Assembly (NCBI GenBank): GCA_946406115.1
Contig: OX291554.1
Location: 16,193,092-16,257,091, forward strand
Reading direction: 5' to 3'
Length of the DNA stretch: 64,000 bases
Origin: Apoda limacodes
Taxonomy: Eukaryota > Arthropoda > Insecta > Lepidoptera > Limacodidae
Shown: positions 33,932-45,539 of the stretch, in pieces
Layout of the letters: every line of letters starts with the position of its first letter
Numbering within the stretch: position 1 is the stretch's first letter
Notes under the pieces: generated by a model
Database searches by the model: none
Told to the model about the DNA's origin: nothing
The model's input: the letters and a program-made list of their open reading frames with translations, nothing else
Program-made: the position numbers and the translations under genes

Positions 33932-36900
33932 CTAAAAATATTCTTATGTTTATGTAAAATGGCAAATATATAGGTTAGTTGCGATGTTTTTTACTATTGA
34001 ACACTAATTTAATAGACGACTTTTAAGAATATAAATATCATTAAAAAAAACAAATTGTTACGCTGCAATGGTTTCTCTTTTTTGCGTAGCATAAGGAATA
34101 TCGTTCCACAGTATTTGCAATACCTGGCACAGGACAGACAGACATTAAATATTCAATATGAGTTATCTATAGGGGAGGCCGGGTACAAAAGTAACATTGG
34201 GTCAAGTAACAAACGCTCTGTAGATTTGTCTAATGTTCTAATCGCTGCTCGCGGCCATTGAGGGGGTTAGTTTGTAACCCTTCTCGTGCCTGAGATTGGT
34301 TTCCGGTCGTATGTCGGGTTTGTGTGTTTGTATTAAAAGACGAAATGTGTTTTTACGCATTAAAAGTACTACTATACAGTACTGAAGTCTGTCTGTGGAA
34401 TATGGTTCAGACCCTGAAAACCGTGAGAATACGATTAATCAAAAAAAAAAAACCTTCAGTGACACCTTTCCACTGTTTCTTTTGAGGTTTTGGCAAAGAA
34501 ACCTTCCAAGTCATAAGTGCTATTAGTAAACAAATTTTCTTAAGCATAGCCGTAATAGTGCTTTAAATCTACATTGCTTTAGACAAAAACGCATTTTTTG
34601 ATAACAATATTGTGTAATAAACTATTTATTTATGTCATGTTTGTCAATGAAAAAAATTGTGAATTGCGATGAAGCTGCTTCTACTACTCACGCACGCTTA
34701 GTTACATATTGCTTCATCTTTGTTTTTACTATCACGTAGTATTGCCTCTTAACTCAACGACGACTTTAAGTTTAAGTTTCTCATGTTTTACATTGTTTTT
34801 TAGTATTCCTTATTTTGTCGCAGATCGTAAATACGCACTGATGTTGATACAAGAATAGGCTTACCTTGACACTCAAGTAAAATATCAGCGATTCTGAGTT
34901 CCACTGCTTTGATATTGTTCTTCGTGTAATGCAGTATTATTGACGGGAGCCACATTAATATAAAACTTAGTAACGTTTCTATTGCGTTTTCTAAAACTTC
35001 GTGAGTTTCACTCTGTTAAAACATAAATATATGATGTTATTTGAGCGTCACTAATACAAAGAATAAATACATTAACACCCAAAAAAAATTAAGACAGGGT
35101 CGGACAAAGACTAATATTATCCTGATTAAAAATTTAAATCGATTCCTATTTTTATATTTCCATGGGATTTGTTTTTTGTGTCGCAACGGAACTATTATAC
35201 TAGTTGGTACTGGGATAGCTGGAAGGACTCAGAGGACGAAATACCGTTTATTCCTATTAAGAGTTCCAACGGATATAGATTTTTAAACAAGAAATTTCGC
35301 GATGTGGTAACCAATACTTCGAATAGTAACTACACAATTTATATTTTTCTGCAGATAAAATCGCGATCTACTAGTCCTTTTACGTGGCTGTTGCTCCGTG
35401 ACAGGGTGACCTAAGTTTTGGAATATGGATAACTAGACCTATTATTTACGTCCAGAACGAGAGTTCTTTAAGAAATACTGTATGTACTGTATAATGATCT
35501 CTGCGCTCTCTCGAAATCTAGAAATTTTAAGGTTTAAGTAATTACCCTCATAGTATATAAAAAGAAAGAACAGATTGTGCCAATGCGATGTATATTTGAT
35601 TAAGAAAATCGTGTGGAGCTATATGTCTCAAAAGTTTAAATATGTATACTAGTTTTCTAGTTCTACTTATAACGAGTAGCAGTTCCAAATGTGCATGCCA
35701 TGACAGACGTTGGTCAATAATTATACCTAAATATTTAGTTGTTTCTGCTTTTGCAATAAATGAACAATCACATAGCAGGTCATTAAGGTTACAGTTATGT
35801 ATTTTGATGCTAAAATCTGCAGTTGGTTGTGTACGATTATACATGGTGTGACGATACCATATTTATGCCTTAACATTTTCGTAATACAATGTGTTTATTC
35901 AAGTTTTAGCGCGAAGATTTTCATTAGTAAACAATTCTCAATGGACGTACTACCAATAGCAAAATGCATCTTTAAATTAGAATGGCGCGTTCAAATATTC
36001 AAGTTCAGTAATTTTATACATTAGGTGAGAAATTATGATTTATTTTATGAAAGGTTTAAAGCTAACAAAATATAAGTACAAATGACTAAAATGTAAAATA
36101 TTAAGTTATGAACTTACGAATCATAGACATCAACACGGAATTAATTGTTAAATGTAGGTAGTAATCTAACTTCCGATTTATGAATTCGAACTCTAGACAA
36201 AATAAAGTTGCGTGAAATTTTGAACCTGCGGCGCGAGAATGAATGGTTTAAAGCTAACTGTAATTGGGTGCTTGTTTGGAACTAAAGTGATTAGAGAATG
36301 TTTTAAAACAAGAATTGATTGGTTTGTTCGAACGTTCTGTGATTGGTGGTAGTCTTAAGAGCGCTGATTGGGAGTTTTATAATGTTGAATATAACCGCGA
36401 GAGTTTATGTTACTAAGATTTTTTTTAATGTTGAAAACGCCCGCGAGACTTACCTGAGTCAGTCGTTTAACAACCATTAGGGTAGCCTCGTACAACAAAA
36501 ATGATTAAAGGTAGTTGTCTTGGTTTTCACGTATTCCGTATAATGGTATGACTTGTTAGTTTATTTGAAATTACCCGGGGTTTTTTAAGAACTTTACGCA
36601 CATTTAGAACATAATATTAATATTCTATTAGGATCCTATTTATTTAGGGTAATAAGGCCGTGTATCTAGACCGTTCATATTAATCTAGGACTCTATAATA
36701 GTAACCCAACCAACATAACTAGAATTATACTTAAAAGATATTCTTTTCTTTGTTAAAATTAATTAAGGCCGGACATCCGTCCGGAATAAAAAATATGACG
36801 GAGGGGATTGAAATGTGGGGTGAGAAAGTTATTAGAGAGGGGTTAGTGGTGATAAAAGTGAGTGGTCCTATACATATAGAACATGATTGGGTGGAGTGAG

Positions 36901-39900
36901 TGGGTCACTAGAAGCTAGGAACTACGTGGAGTTAAACTACAGCTAGATCGTGCCACCTTTACTGGTTACTAAATAAATACTTTTATGTTAGAAGTAACAG
37001 TGAAAATATTGTGTTCGTTGTGAAATTCTTTAGGATGTGTTTTAAAAATATCTAAATTAATGTTAAAACATCCAAATGACGGGCTCGCTTTTGCCGGTTA
37101 AAAATTTATGGTAGAAAGAAATCTCAATCACCTCAGTAGGAAGGTATATATTTACGGACCTTGTTTCTAGGACATTTTCAAGTAGGTAAAAATAAATCTT
37201 CTATAAAAGTGGAAATGGAAACAAAGATTGTACCAGCCATAATAATTATATAGCCCACTAAAGAGCTAGGTCTGCCAAGAGATACAGTAATTACTATGTG
37301 TAATCCATGTCCATTCTTAGCGGGGTTAGTAGGGTTTTACTATTTTGGCTGGTTAGCTAGTGTAGGTGAGCGTTGATGTTCATCGTAAGGGGGCCTAAAC
37401 CTACTTTTAGGTCGCAAGTCCTGAACGCTAGCTACCTTGTTCCCACACTACAAATCGAATGGATTTAGCATTCGTATGGATTTTACTTTCAAATGTGGAA
37501 GTAGCATCAATTAGGGTTCCTTTGTGTAGGGATGACGGAAAATCATATAACTCATTAGTATTTGTCCCTTTAGTCCTAATATTCGCGTATTTGCTTTGTT
37601 TAGGTGGTTTTGTACTGACTTTAGAAATGGTGAAAAATTCAAAGTGGACATTATTTATGATCATAGATTTAGCTATATTTATTTCTTGATTATTTTCTTT
37701 CACGCTTATTTGTATACTATTGTTTGCTATATTACTCTGACGTACCTCTAAAACAACTGGGTTACTACTTATTTAACACAACGGTTTTCGGGTCCTACCA
37801 CTTTTGACGATCACGCTTGGCCAAATAATTATCTTTATCGACATTAATGTTAAATATTAGATTCTTTTGATTTCTCTTTGAGTGAGTGTTGATGCTTCAG
37901 AAGTTTCTTAGAACAGTTTTTTATGTTATAAAAATTCCATGACATGCGACATGCAAATGTCAAAAAGTATACATACAATACATTAATACTACATTGTGTA
38001 TTAAAGTTGGTAAGGAATAAAATATTAACGAAAGTCTATTTATGAGCCGACGTCTTCGATGACTCGAGTTTGTAATTTCCGTACCGTCCATGTTTTTTAT
38101 CAAACTCGGAGTAAATAAATAAGAATAAATGAATTAACTCGCCAAAACACAATTGATATGGCGGGAATAGAAATGGAGAAAAATACACCACCGCCGAATG
38201 GATGGATAGAGTCTAGAGAATGTATAAATTAAAGTTGTGACTGAAGTTTAAACTTGTAATTGCTCGCTTGTAGTGTGCGTGTAGTTTATATTTAAAACAG
38301 ACAGCTTTTATACATACTTCATAGAATAGGCGCGTTCCTACTACTCGTAAGTTCTATGATTAAGCGCTATGCTTTAAGTTAGGTAAAATTTACTAAGAAA
38401 CAGCCCGTAAGAGTAATTCAAGTCTTAGCACCTGCTTTGCCTGCACGTAATGACGATGTTTACGAGTAAGTGTGATAAAAAAATATAAACAGAACTTAAT
38501 TTTTTAACAATATGCTCACATTATTTTTATAATACCACAGGATCTGATAAAGTGCCAGCACAATGTAAGGACAGTAGTTAATTAAACTCAAAAAAATCTG
38601 AAACAAAACAGTTAATAATTACAATTATTCTTATAGAATATTCCTACCGAAAGCAGTAGCCTAGACACCTAGCCTAGCACGTTTTACCAAGTGCGATATA
38701 ATCTGACAAATCAGTTTATGTAACAGTCAGGATCCTGTTTCTCAGAAAAAAGAATTTCACACTCTAAAAATAAACATTTTATTGTAAGTGCAGGAAATTT
38801 GTTATTTTAACAGTCACGCACGTGTACCTATTGAACGAATTTTAATAAAGTTGCGAAAAAAAAAATATAATAATATTTTTTTTAGGTTAAGTAAAAACAC
38901 TAGTGCATTATCGTCATTTCACTTCACATCTACGCCATATATCACTTTTTGAGCATCTGTATTAAAAACAAAATTACAGCTTGTATTCCTATAATGTGAA
39001 CTGAGGAATCAATCGAAATGATGCCCACTGCAACTTCTACCATCGCACCGTTCATCATCAACAGGGAATTCATCCTCAAAACTTAGAACCTAAACGGTTT
39101 TAGCAAACATTTTGACGGAGCAAATGTTTGCTGTTTTGTCTGTGTTAAATAAAAGCAAGTAGTACTTGGTTTCACTATGATAGCTAAATGAATATTTGTT
39201 CTGAACAAAAGCCTGTACGTTCGCACAGGTACCGTGTTCGTCCGCACAGTTGATTTTTTACTGTTGTGTCACTCACTCAAGAAACGAACGATTATCATGG
39301 ACTTTCATTTGATTTTGGCTAGTGCAGGGTTTCTACTAATTACCACATTACTAAAAAAAACAAAAGCGAAAAAGGCGGTATTGGGTGTGTCTAGTTTCTT
39401 AAAACAAAGGGAAAAAATCCATATCTATTAACAGAGCCTGGTTCTCAAACTAAAGACAGACATTATCATATTTTTTGTAAAATGAATGAACTAGAACAAG
39501 AAGTTGCAACGTTTTTCTTGATTGCAATCATGGTTCGCTAAAAAGATCCATCGACCACCGAGCACTTCAAACACCGAGCGAATGCTCAAAGCAAGTGTTC
39601 GTTCGCCGTTGTGTCGTTTCCATTGTATGATTTAGTGAATGAGCATTCGTTCACTGAGCTCAGCCAACTATCGTTGAACGAACTCGGATATCGTTACAGG
39701 AAAAACACACGTTTGCTCATTTAGAACTGTTTCGAGCGCTAAGTGTAAACGCAGCTTGTTTACTGAGAAATTGTGTATTGAAAGAGAGGAAGAGGTACAA
39801 GAAAAAGGGTGACACCTACACATGTAATACCCAAGAATTGGAAGGACTTATTTGAGTTCATAAGACCGAATTATTTTTACTCTTGTCAAGGCAACGAGTG

Positions 39901-42900
39901 CTTCTATATACACCAGAAAAAGAAATCTATGCGACACACGGGACTGAGGTCTTTTGTTCTGCTGCTGCCTCAGATTTAGTCATTTGAGTTCATGTTCACA
40001 TGAAGAAGCTGACATTTGAATATTATAACATGTAGCTTTTTTTAGTGAATTAGCTGACAATGAATTATGGGGTTGCCTTTGATGTTAGTTTAAGCTTCCA
40101 ATACATAGCTACCTACAAATTAGTGGCATCAATGGATGTGTTTCATATTTGCCAATATTCCATGCTTTGAATGGGTGTGATACGGTGTCATCTTTTATGG
40201 GCAAGGGATAAAGAACAGCTTTGGACACTCCCTGCCAAGGTTTTCTCTAAGGACTACAGTATGGGATACTTCAAAAAAGAAGTTATTGGATTTCTGACGG
40301 GTTGGCAACGCGCGAGTGATGGCCCAGGTGTTTACAGCGTGCATAGGCTGTGGTGACCGCTTACCATCAGGCGGACTGCAAGCTTGTTTACCACCATAGG
40401 AAGGCAAATAAAGAAAGGCTTGATAAGAAGGAGCATGCAGAGAGGACAAGCAGAGACAGACAGGAAAAAAACAACAACAAACCAAGAGATTAGAAGGTCG
40501 GACAAGAATAAATCAAAAGAAAAGATTGAAACCAGAACAACATTATTGTGTATATTTGCAATTAAATTGCTGTTTTAGGTCAAAGATAAGGTCATAATTA
40601 CAAGACAAAAATAATGATGACATATAAAAAATCAAATTTTAAGCCTTATGGATCTGGTAATATTGGTGACTTACACAGATTGTGACCGTGATTTTAATGG
40701 AGATTTTTGACAATGCACGTATGAAAACCAAATTATTAAAGCACTGGCGGGTTCCTGAACTCGTCGTTAAGCCGTGCACTCGTATAAAAAGACGGAAATT
40801 TACTGTTTCTACGTTTATTACGAGTACACAGAACCCATTGGTCCGTGATAAACTTATAACGCTCCATATAACAATTACATTACAATACATTACAATACTA
40901 CCGTAGCCAACCATTTCTGATCCAGACAGTTCTGAAGAAGACTTTAAAAACTTTTTTTTTTTTTTTTCACTTAAAATAAGTAAATCTTAATTTTTAACCT
41001 AGAACTTCTAATAACATTAAATTTATGTTATGACGATTAAGTCCGTAGTCAATGGTTTTTAAGAAAATTTTAATGGAGGTAATGAGACTAATTTTATATG
41101 TTAAAAAGTCATGGCATTTCAGATTGATTTTTTTTTACCGATAGTTGTTTAATTGTTGAGTTAACGATATTTCAAACTTTCTTTAAAAAAAAAGTTTGGA
41201 TTGAGTTTGTTTAGGATTAAGTTTTAAGTATTTTATTTTAAGTGTTTTGTATGATTTTTAGGTTTATCAATTTATTGTACACCTTTTTTTTTCTTTATAA
41301 CGATTTATTTAACGCTGAAGATTTGAAATATGTCTCGAAGTAAGACCAAGTATTATTACACATTTTCTACTGTATTATGTGTTAATAAGTACTTTTTATG
41401 ACTATTTATTACACGGTTAGGATCAAATTAATAAGGGTAAACAGTAATTTGGTTGGTTTTATTGGAAGCCTAAACGTTTTCAAATTATAGAGAACTAGAC
41501 TTTGCCAGCGCACTACATTCGGTTATCGGCGTGGAAGTCCTTAATTAACTCCAATTAATTAATTAATTAATTAATTATACTCATGACTTGCTATAGCATG
41601 GCGAACGTGCAGCAGTAGTTCGTTTAACTCTGTTATAGTTATTTCCGCAGGAAGTTTTGAATTTTTAGGGATAAAAAGTAGCCTATATGCTATTTCAGGA
41701 CCTATATGTATGCCAAGTTTTATCCCGATCCGTTCAGTGGTTGAAGCGTGATTGAGTAACAAACATCCATCCAGTCATACAATCTTCCACATTTACAATA
41801 TTAGTAGGATTTTCTGTTCCTAGGTAAAATCAAGTAAATGGTACACCTCATGATAGTTTCCATCAGATTTGGTAACAAAACACCGGGTTTTTTTTTAAAT
41901 CTACTAACAATATTAATACAGGTATCTAAATATCATTTTTAACAACTTGAACTTTGTAAACGCGATACATCCTTTTAGATTTTTTAGTCACTTACTTGGT
42001 TTTTCCTGCATAACGGCGATATGATTTAAAAAAAAATATTTAATGGTTTTAAATATTTTGTTAAAAATTTTTTTTTATAATAGTATCTATATTTATATTT
42101 TAGTATGGAATCATACCTATTATGTAGCAAATATGAATTCTGCGTGTCTGTTTATGCTAAAATGATACCAATCATGCCCTAGTAGCATAAACTGATCAAT
42201 AAAAAAATAACAATCGGGACCCGTACTTCTCTGAATTCAACTCCCCCCGTCAGCGCACAGGTGACGAATGCGACTTCCCTCCACATCGAAATATGAGCAA
42301 CGCACAACATTCTATCCATGGTAAAAAATTCATGCTTTAAACCCGAAGTGCACAGTCATTAAGCAAAGCACTCCCACAATAGAACGTGATGTGCAAAGAT
42401 TTTCATTATGAGACCACGCTTGAAATGATTTTAGCTGGCTCTATGCTCTATCAAGGTCATTGATGTCCATCGTCCCCGTAACACAAAAGTAAATCAAAAT
42501 CACACATAAAATATTGCAATCCGATATATTTAAAAAAAATCCGTTAGTTTAAAAAGCTCTTGCATATAACAATTGAAAAAGATTTATTCCATATAAGTAA
42601 CTTAAAAAACTTTATAACATAAGAATTTACTGTAATAAAATAAATATTTACCTGTGGTTTAAGATATCTACTCAAAATATTAAAATTCTTTCGAAGTTTT
42701 TTGTAATAAAACATAAATTCTTTTATGATCAGTAATTTATTAGAATCGTAGTTCTGTTCCAGTATACTTAAATTTGTCAAGTTTTCTTCAAAAGATCTTT
42801 TGATATTCCTTATTCTTAGATAAAACGATTCAAAAATGTATATTCTAATGCATCCATTTACTTTTGTACCATTTGAAATCCACATCAGCGACATTATTAA

Positions 42901-43305
42901 AGGCATTATAACCAAGCAACGTTTACCAAAATAATAACACGTTAGAGTTCTGCGTATGACTTCGAACAAAATGCAGACGATAAATATAAGAAAAGAGCTT
43001 TTCTCAGACTGTTTTGACTCGATTCCCATCAAAGAATCAATTGTTTCTAACCCATCTAGGTATTCATAAAGATATTCTTCTTTGGTAAACACTGAGAGCA
43101 AGATCTTCAGGCTATATTCGAGTATTACTTGAACGAAAATAGGCCCAAGGCTAGTTATGTGAATAAGGTTGCCCACAACAATTAAAGACAACGTGACACA
43201 AAACAACTGCAGTGCAAGAATAACTATTTTTTTCCTACTAAATTCGCAGTAAAAACCGAATACGAATCGGGTATATAAAATAACTTTTATAAAAGAAAAC
43301 TTCAT
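33759..43305 (-). CDS. Gustatory receptor-like seven-transmembrane protein, GR-B (4 exons, 350 aa)
   Basis: CDS is the join of 42652-43305, 38520-38597, 34865-35012 and 33759-33931 on the minus strand, 1053 nt, no internal stop. Introns are 4054, 3507 and 933 bp, phases 0, 0, 1, all GT-AG. Exon sizes match GR-A exactly, so the two genes come from one tandem duplication. Seven hydrophobic segments sit as in GR-A, and the C-terminus reads TTYVILVVQLTKLYK, the GR family TY(x5)Q motif. Likely role: taste-receptor channel subunit in sensory neurons; the ligand is unknown. The start at 43305 is the first ATG of the frame and aligns with GR-A. Odd points: the last codons and stop are tandemly duplicated in frame (45-bp unit), a minisatellite begins about 220 bp past the stop, and a same-strand LINE ends about 200 bp upstream of the start. 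Confidence 0.86.
34450..34770 (+). repeat. Repeat W, copy 2 (in GR-B intron 3)
   Basis: Inverted relative to 27575-27860 and collinear with its reverse complement. It occupies about a third of the 933-bp intron between exons 3 and 4. Confidence 0.6.
34865..35012 (-). CDS. GR-B exon 3 (residues 245-293, TM6)
   Basis: A 148-nt exon between a TATGTTTTAACAG acceptor and a CAAG|GTAAGC donor, phase 0 in and phase 1 out. It encodes FILMWLPSIILHYTKN and the IKAVELRIADILLECQ loop, matching GR-A exon 3 in length and sequence. Confidence 0.85.
35548..35850 (-). pseudogene. LINE reverse-transcriptase C-terminal fragment (CR1-like, different family)
   Basis: The 98-codon frame has AETTKYLGIIIDQRLSW and HLE, then a segment ending IYIALAQSVLSFY. 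This is the post-YADD part of CR1/Jockey RTs (TKYLGhxhDxxLxWxxHh...). It differs from the abundant LINE in this window. It lies in GR-B intron 2. Confidence 0.7.
35851..38519. other. Rest of GR-B intron 2; possible LTR-like patch
   Basis: 36200-37110 is less AT-rich, with repeated TGATTGG words, a TATAATG (36377) and TCAGTCGTT, which could be an LTR or an old promoter. I found no matching second copy, primer-binding site or coding region. Confidence 0.3.
38520..38597 (-). CDS. GR-B exon 2 (residues 219-244, TM5)
   Basis: A 78-nt exon between a TTTTGTTTCAG acceptor and an AAT|GTGAGC donor, phase 0 at both ends. It encodes 26 residues with CPYIVLALYQILWYYKNN, about 15 of 26 identical to GR-A exon 2. 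Confidence 0.83.
38995..39100 (+). repeat. LINE coding-end fragment
   Basis: With frameshifts it reads ...MMPTATFYHR...GNSS...LEPKR-like sequence, a piece of the C-terminus of the abundant LINE. Very short; in GR-B intron 1. Confidence 0.5.
39290..39500 (+). pseudogene. Possible PIF/Harbinger nuclease N-terminal relic
   Basis: MDFHLILASAGFLLI, then a Lys-rich run and (in another frame) RYWVC resemble the LASAAxLLI...KRRxWVxPxL start of Harbinger-type nucleases. Short, frameshifted and weak. The following 39580-39690 has an inverted GCGAATGCTC/GAGCATTCG pair that could be a MITE end. Confidence 0.3.
40165..40400 (+). repeat. LINE 3'-end fragment, copy 3
   Basis: Plus-strand codons read LWTLPAKVFSKDYSMGYFKK and EVIGFLTGWQRASDGPG, then GGTGACCGCTTACCATCAGG and GCGGACTGCAAGCTTGTT, the C-terminus and tail of the abundant LINE. 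In GR-B intron 1. Confidence 0.75.
40401..41499. other. GR-B intron 1; AT-rich, nothing recognised
   Basis: Contains a poly-T run (40950-40967) that may be a retroposon tail, otherwise featureless. Confidence 0.35.
41500..41830 (-). repeat. LINE/SINE tail repeat, copy b, with (AATT)n
   Basis: The reverse complement has TACTCAATCACGCTTCAACC, GATCGGGATAAAACTTGGCA and TAGCATATAGGCTACTTTTT, matching 7750-8036. An (AATT)6 microsatellite sits inside at 41553-41577. Confidence 0.6.
42155..42385 (+). repeat. Repeat Y, copy 1
   Basis: GCCCTAGTAGCATAAACTGATC, AATAAAAAAATAACAATCG, TTCAACTCCCCCC, CTCCACATCGAAATATGA, ATTCTATCCATGGTAAA and CATGCTTTAAACCCGAAG blocks recur at 53585-53800 (same strand) and 51140-51375 (inverted). 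Non-coding, ~220 bp (first block trimmed to 20: GCCCTAGTAGCATAAACTGA). Confidence 0.7.
42652..43305 (-). CDS. GR-B exon 1 (residues 1-218, TM1-TM4)
   Basis: Starts MKFSFIKVILYTRFVFGFYC, near-identical to GR-A, and ends at a CCACAG|GTAAAT donor (phase 0). The frame stays open 36 codons into the intron, so a single-exon model is tempting, but the TM5-TM7 exons downstream and the GR-A structure argue for the splice. Confidence 0.88.
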
Positions 43306-43410
43306 GTCGATGTTTAAGGACGCGTGATAGCTTTACGAACACTCGAACGGAAAGAGTTACATGTGCTTTTCTGACGTAATATTACCAAAATAATCCGTGT
43401 AAAAAAGACA
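43306..43410 (-). promoter_or_regulatory. Conserved proximal upstream block of GR-B
   Basis: Counterpart of the GR-A upstream block, with the same order of shared words. Similarity fades beyond about 110 bp. A same-strand LINE 3' end begins about 100 bp further upstream, at 43512. Confidence 0.4.
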
Positions 43411-43511
43411 AGTTCTAAGTTTTTTTTCGCTTCTTTATTTTCTGTAATGCTTTTGCGGCGCACAAGTTTACGAAAATATGTTTTGAAATATGTAATTTTT
43501 TTATTGCTACA

Positions 43512-45095
43512 TTTTTTTTTTTTTTTTTTATACCACTAACGTGGCAAACAAGCTTACGGTCCGCCTGATGGTAAGCGGTCACCGTACCCTATGGACGCTT
43601 GCAACACCAGGGTATCACTTGCGCGTTGCCGACCCTTCAGAAATCTAATAACTTCTTTCTTGAAGAACTCCATACTGTAGTCCTTGCAGAAAACCTTGGC
43701 ATGGAGCTCATTCCACAACTTCAGCGTTCGCGGGAGGAAGTTTCTCTGAAACTGCACTGTACGCGACCATTTAGGTTCTAAAGTGTGAGAATGAATTCCC
43801 TGACGATGACGAGCGTTGCGATGGTAGAAAGTAGCCGTGGGCATCATTTCGAACAATTCCTCAGAACACAACCCATTGCACAAGCGGTAGAACACACACA
43901 GTTAGGCAAAGTCTCTCCTCAGACTTAAGGGCTCGATACCGCAAGTGAGTTTGGAATCGTCGACAATTCTCACAGCCCGTCGTTGAACCGAGTCAAAAGG
44001 GCCAAGCTGGTATCTGGGTGCACCTGCCCAGAGATGGCAGCAGTACTCCATATGGGGCCGAACTTGCGACTTGTAAAGTAACAACCTTTGCCCCGACGTG
44101 AAGTACTGCTTCGCTCTGTTGAGTACACCAAGTGTTTTTGGACGCAAGCTTCACCTTATCTTGTAAATGATCTCGGAACTGAACATCGCTGGAGATGTCG
44201 ACACCAAGGATCCCAATGCTCTTGGAGATGGAGAGGGGAGTGTTCTGGAATTGTGGGACTACGGTGAATGGAGTTTTCTTAGCGGTGAACGCGCACACTT
44301 GTGTCTTTGTAGGGTTGAATCGGACCAAGTTTACCCGTCCCCAGTCAGACCCGTGTAAAAAGCGTCTCCAGTACTGTCATCTGCATAGCAATGTATGTTG
44401 TTGATGTCCAACATGTCATTGATATGCAGTAAAAACAGCGTAGGAGACAGCACAGAGCCTTGCGGGATACCAGCATTAATGTCCATGCTATCAGAGCAAC
44501 TACCGTCAACTACGGTTCGTATGCGTCTGCCGGACAAGAAGCTAGCAACCCATTTGCACAAACCCTCGGGCACTCCGTAAGATAGCAACTTCGATAAAAG
44601 ACCCCGGTGCCAGACCCGATCGAACGCTGGATGATGTCCAGGCTACATGCCAATGCCTCCCCCTGACTCTCAATGGCTAGTGCCCATCGGTGTGTGAGAT
44701 ACACTAGAAGGTCACCAGTGGGGCGACCGTGGCGAAAGCCATATTGACGGTCGCTGATCAGGTCATGTTTTTCTAGGTATCTCAAAAGCTGTGTGTTGAT
44801 CACACGCTCCATCACCTTGGAGAGGAGAGAGGTAATAGCGATAGGCCTGTAATTCGATGGATCTGATCTATCGCCCTTTTTGGGCACCGGGTGCACATTC
44901 GCAGTCTTCCATGAAGACGGAAATTGCCTAGTGTGGTAGGAAAGCGCGAAGAGGCGCGTGAGTACAGGACATAACTCAGGAGCACACTGCTTAAGCACCA
45001 CTGCTGGTATACCGTCTAGCCCACTCGACTTATGAACGTCTAGAAAAAGCAACACCCGCCTGACCTCCCGCTGCGTTATGGATATTTCCAGCAGG
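43512..45095 (-). mobile_element. CR1/Jockey-type LINE, copy 4 (5'-truncated, A-tailed)
   Basis: Minus-strand codons give HKSSGLDGIPAVVLKQCAPE, NYRPIAITSLLSKVMERVI, QYGFRHGRPTGDLL, a frameshift after SLDI, GIPQGSVLSPTLFLLHIND, CYADDS (44376-44387), a ~100-bp internal deletion, VRFNPTKTQVCAFTAKK, PHMEYCCHLWAGAP, SLCVFYRLCNGLCSEELFEM and NFLPRTLKLWNELHAKVFCK, ending GGTGACCGCTTACCATCAGG and GGTATAAAA with an A-tail (poly-T 43512-43530). Best-preserved copy here and still inactive. It stops about 200 bp upstream of the GR-B start, on the same strand. Confidence 0.88.
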
Positions 45096-45299
45096 AAGTT
45101 GGTGTCTATGTACTACATATGTCCCAGTTTATAACACACTTTGCTTGCATAACACCAATTTCAAACTGTAATTCAAATCAGATTTTTGGAAATTGGTAAT
45201 TATTTTTACCACTTTAGTGCATCTTTTTGAAGCCGGTTGTTTTTTTGTGTTAAAAAGTTTTTTAAATACACATATACGTTATTATATTTTTGTTTTAAT

Positions 45300-45430
45300 T
45301 TTTACGCATGCTTAAGAAAGGCACTATGCAAGACTCGGCCACAACTCGGCATAACCGAACTCTGTAATGCGCACCTCGGCTACGCCTCGGCCCGCATACT
45401 CACATGTGCGGGCCGCGGCAGTAATGCCTA
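45300..45430 (+). repeat. Repeat Z, copy 1 (CpG-rich)
   Basis: AAAGGCACTATGCAAGACTC, GGCATAACCGAACTCTGTAA, CCTCGGCTACGCCTCGGCCC, GCATACTCAC and GCGGGCCGCGGCAG. Also at 56190-56310 and 56727-56850. Confidence 0.65.
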
Positions 45431-45539
45431 TGTTCGAAACGAGAAACGCTTTGCTTAGAATTGCTGTTCTAACTAAACAAAAATTGTTAAACAAGAAAGG
45501 CAGTGGTAAAGTACCTTCTTCAAAAATTTTAACTTTATT

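Noticed and set aside
36200..37110. LTR or host promoter
   Set aside because: No second LTR, primer-binding site, or gene downstream; composition alone is not enough.
41553..41577. (AATT)6 palindromic run as a regulatory site
   Set aside because: Simple microsatellite inside a LINE-tail repeat.
42544..42651. Extension of the GR-B exon 1 frame beyond the donor, giving a 253-aa single-exon protein
   Set aside because: A CAG|GTAAAT donor lies where GR-A also splices, and TM5-TM7 exons with matching phases follow; the extension is intron.
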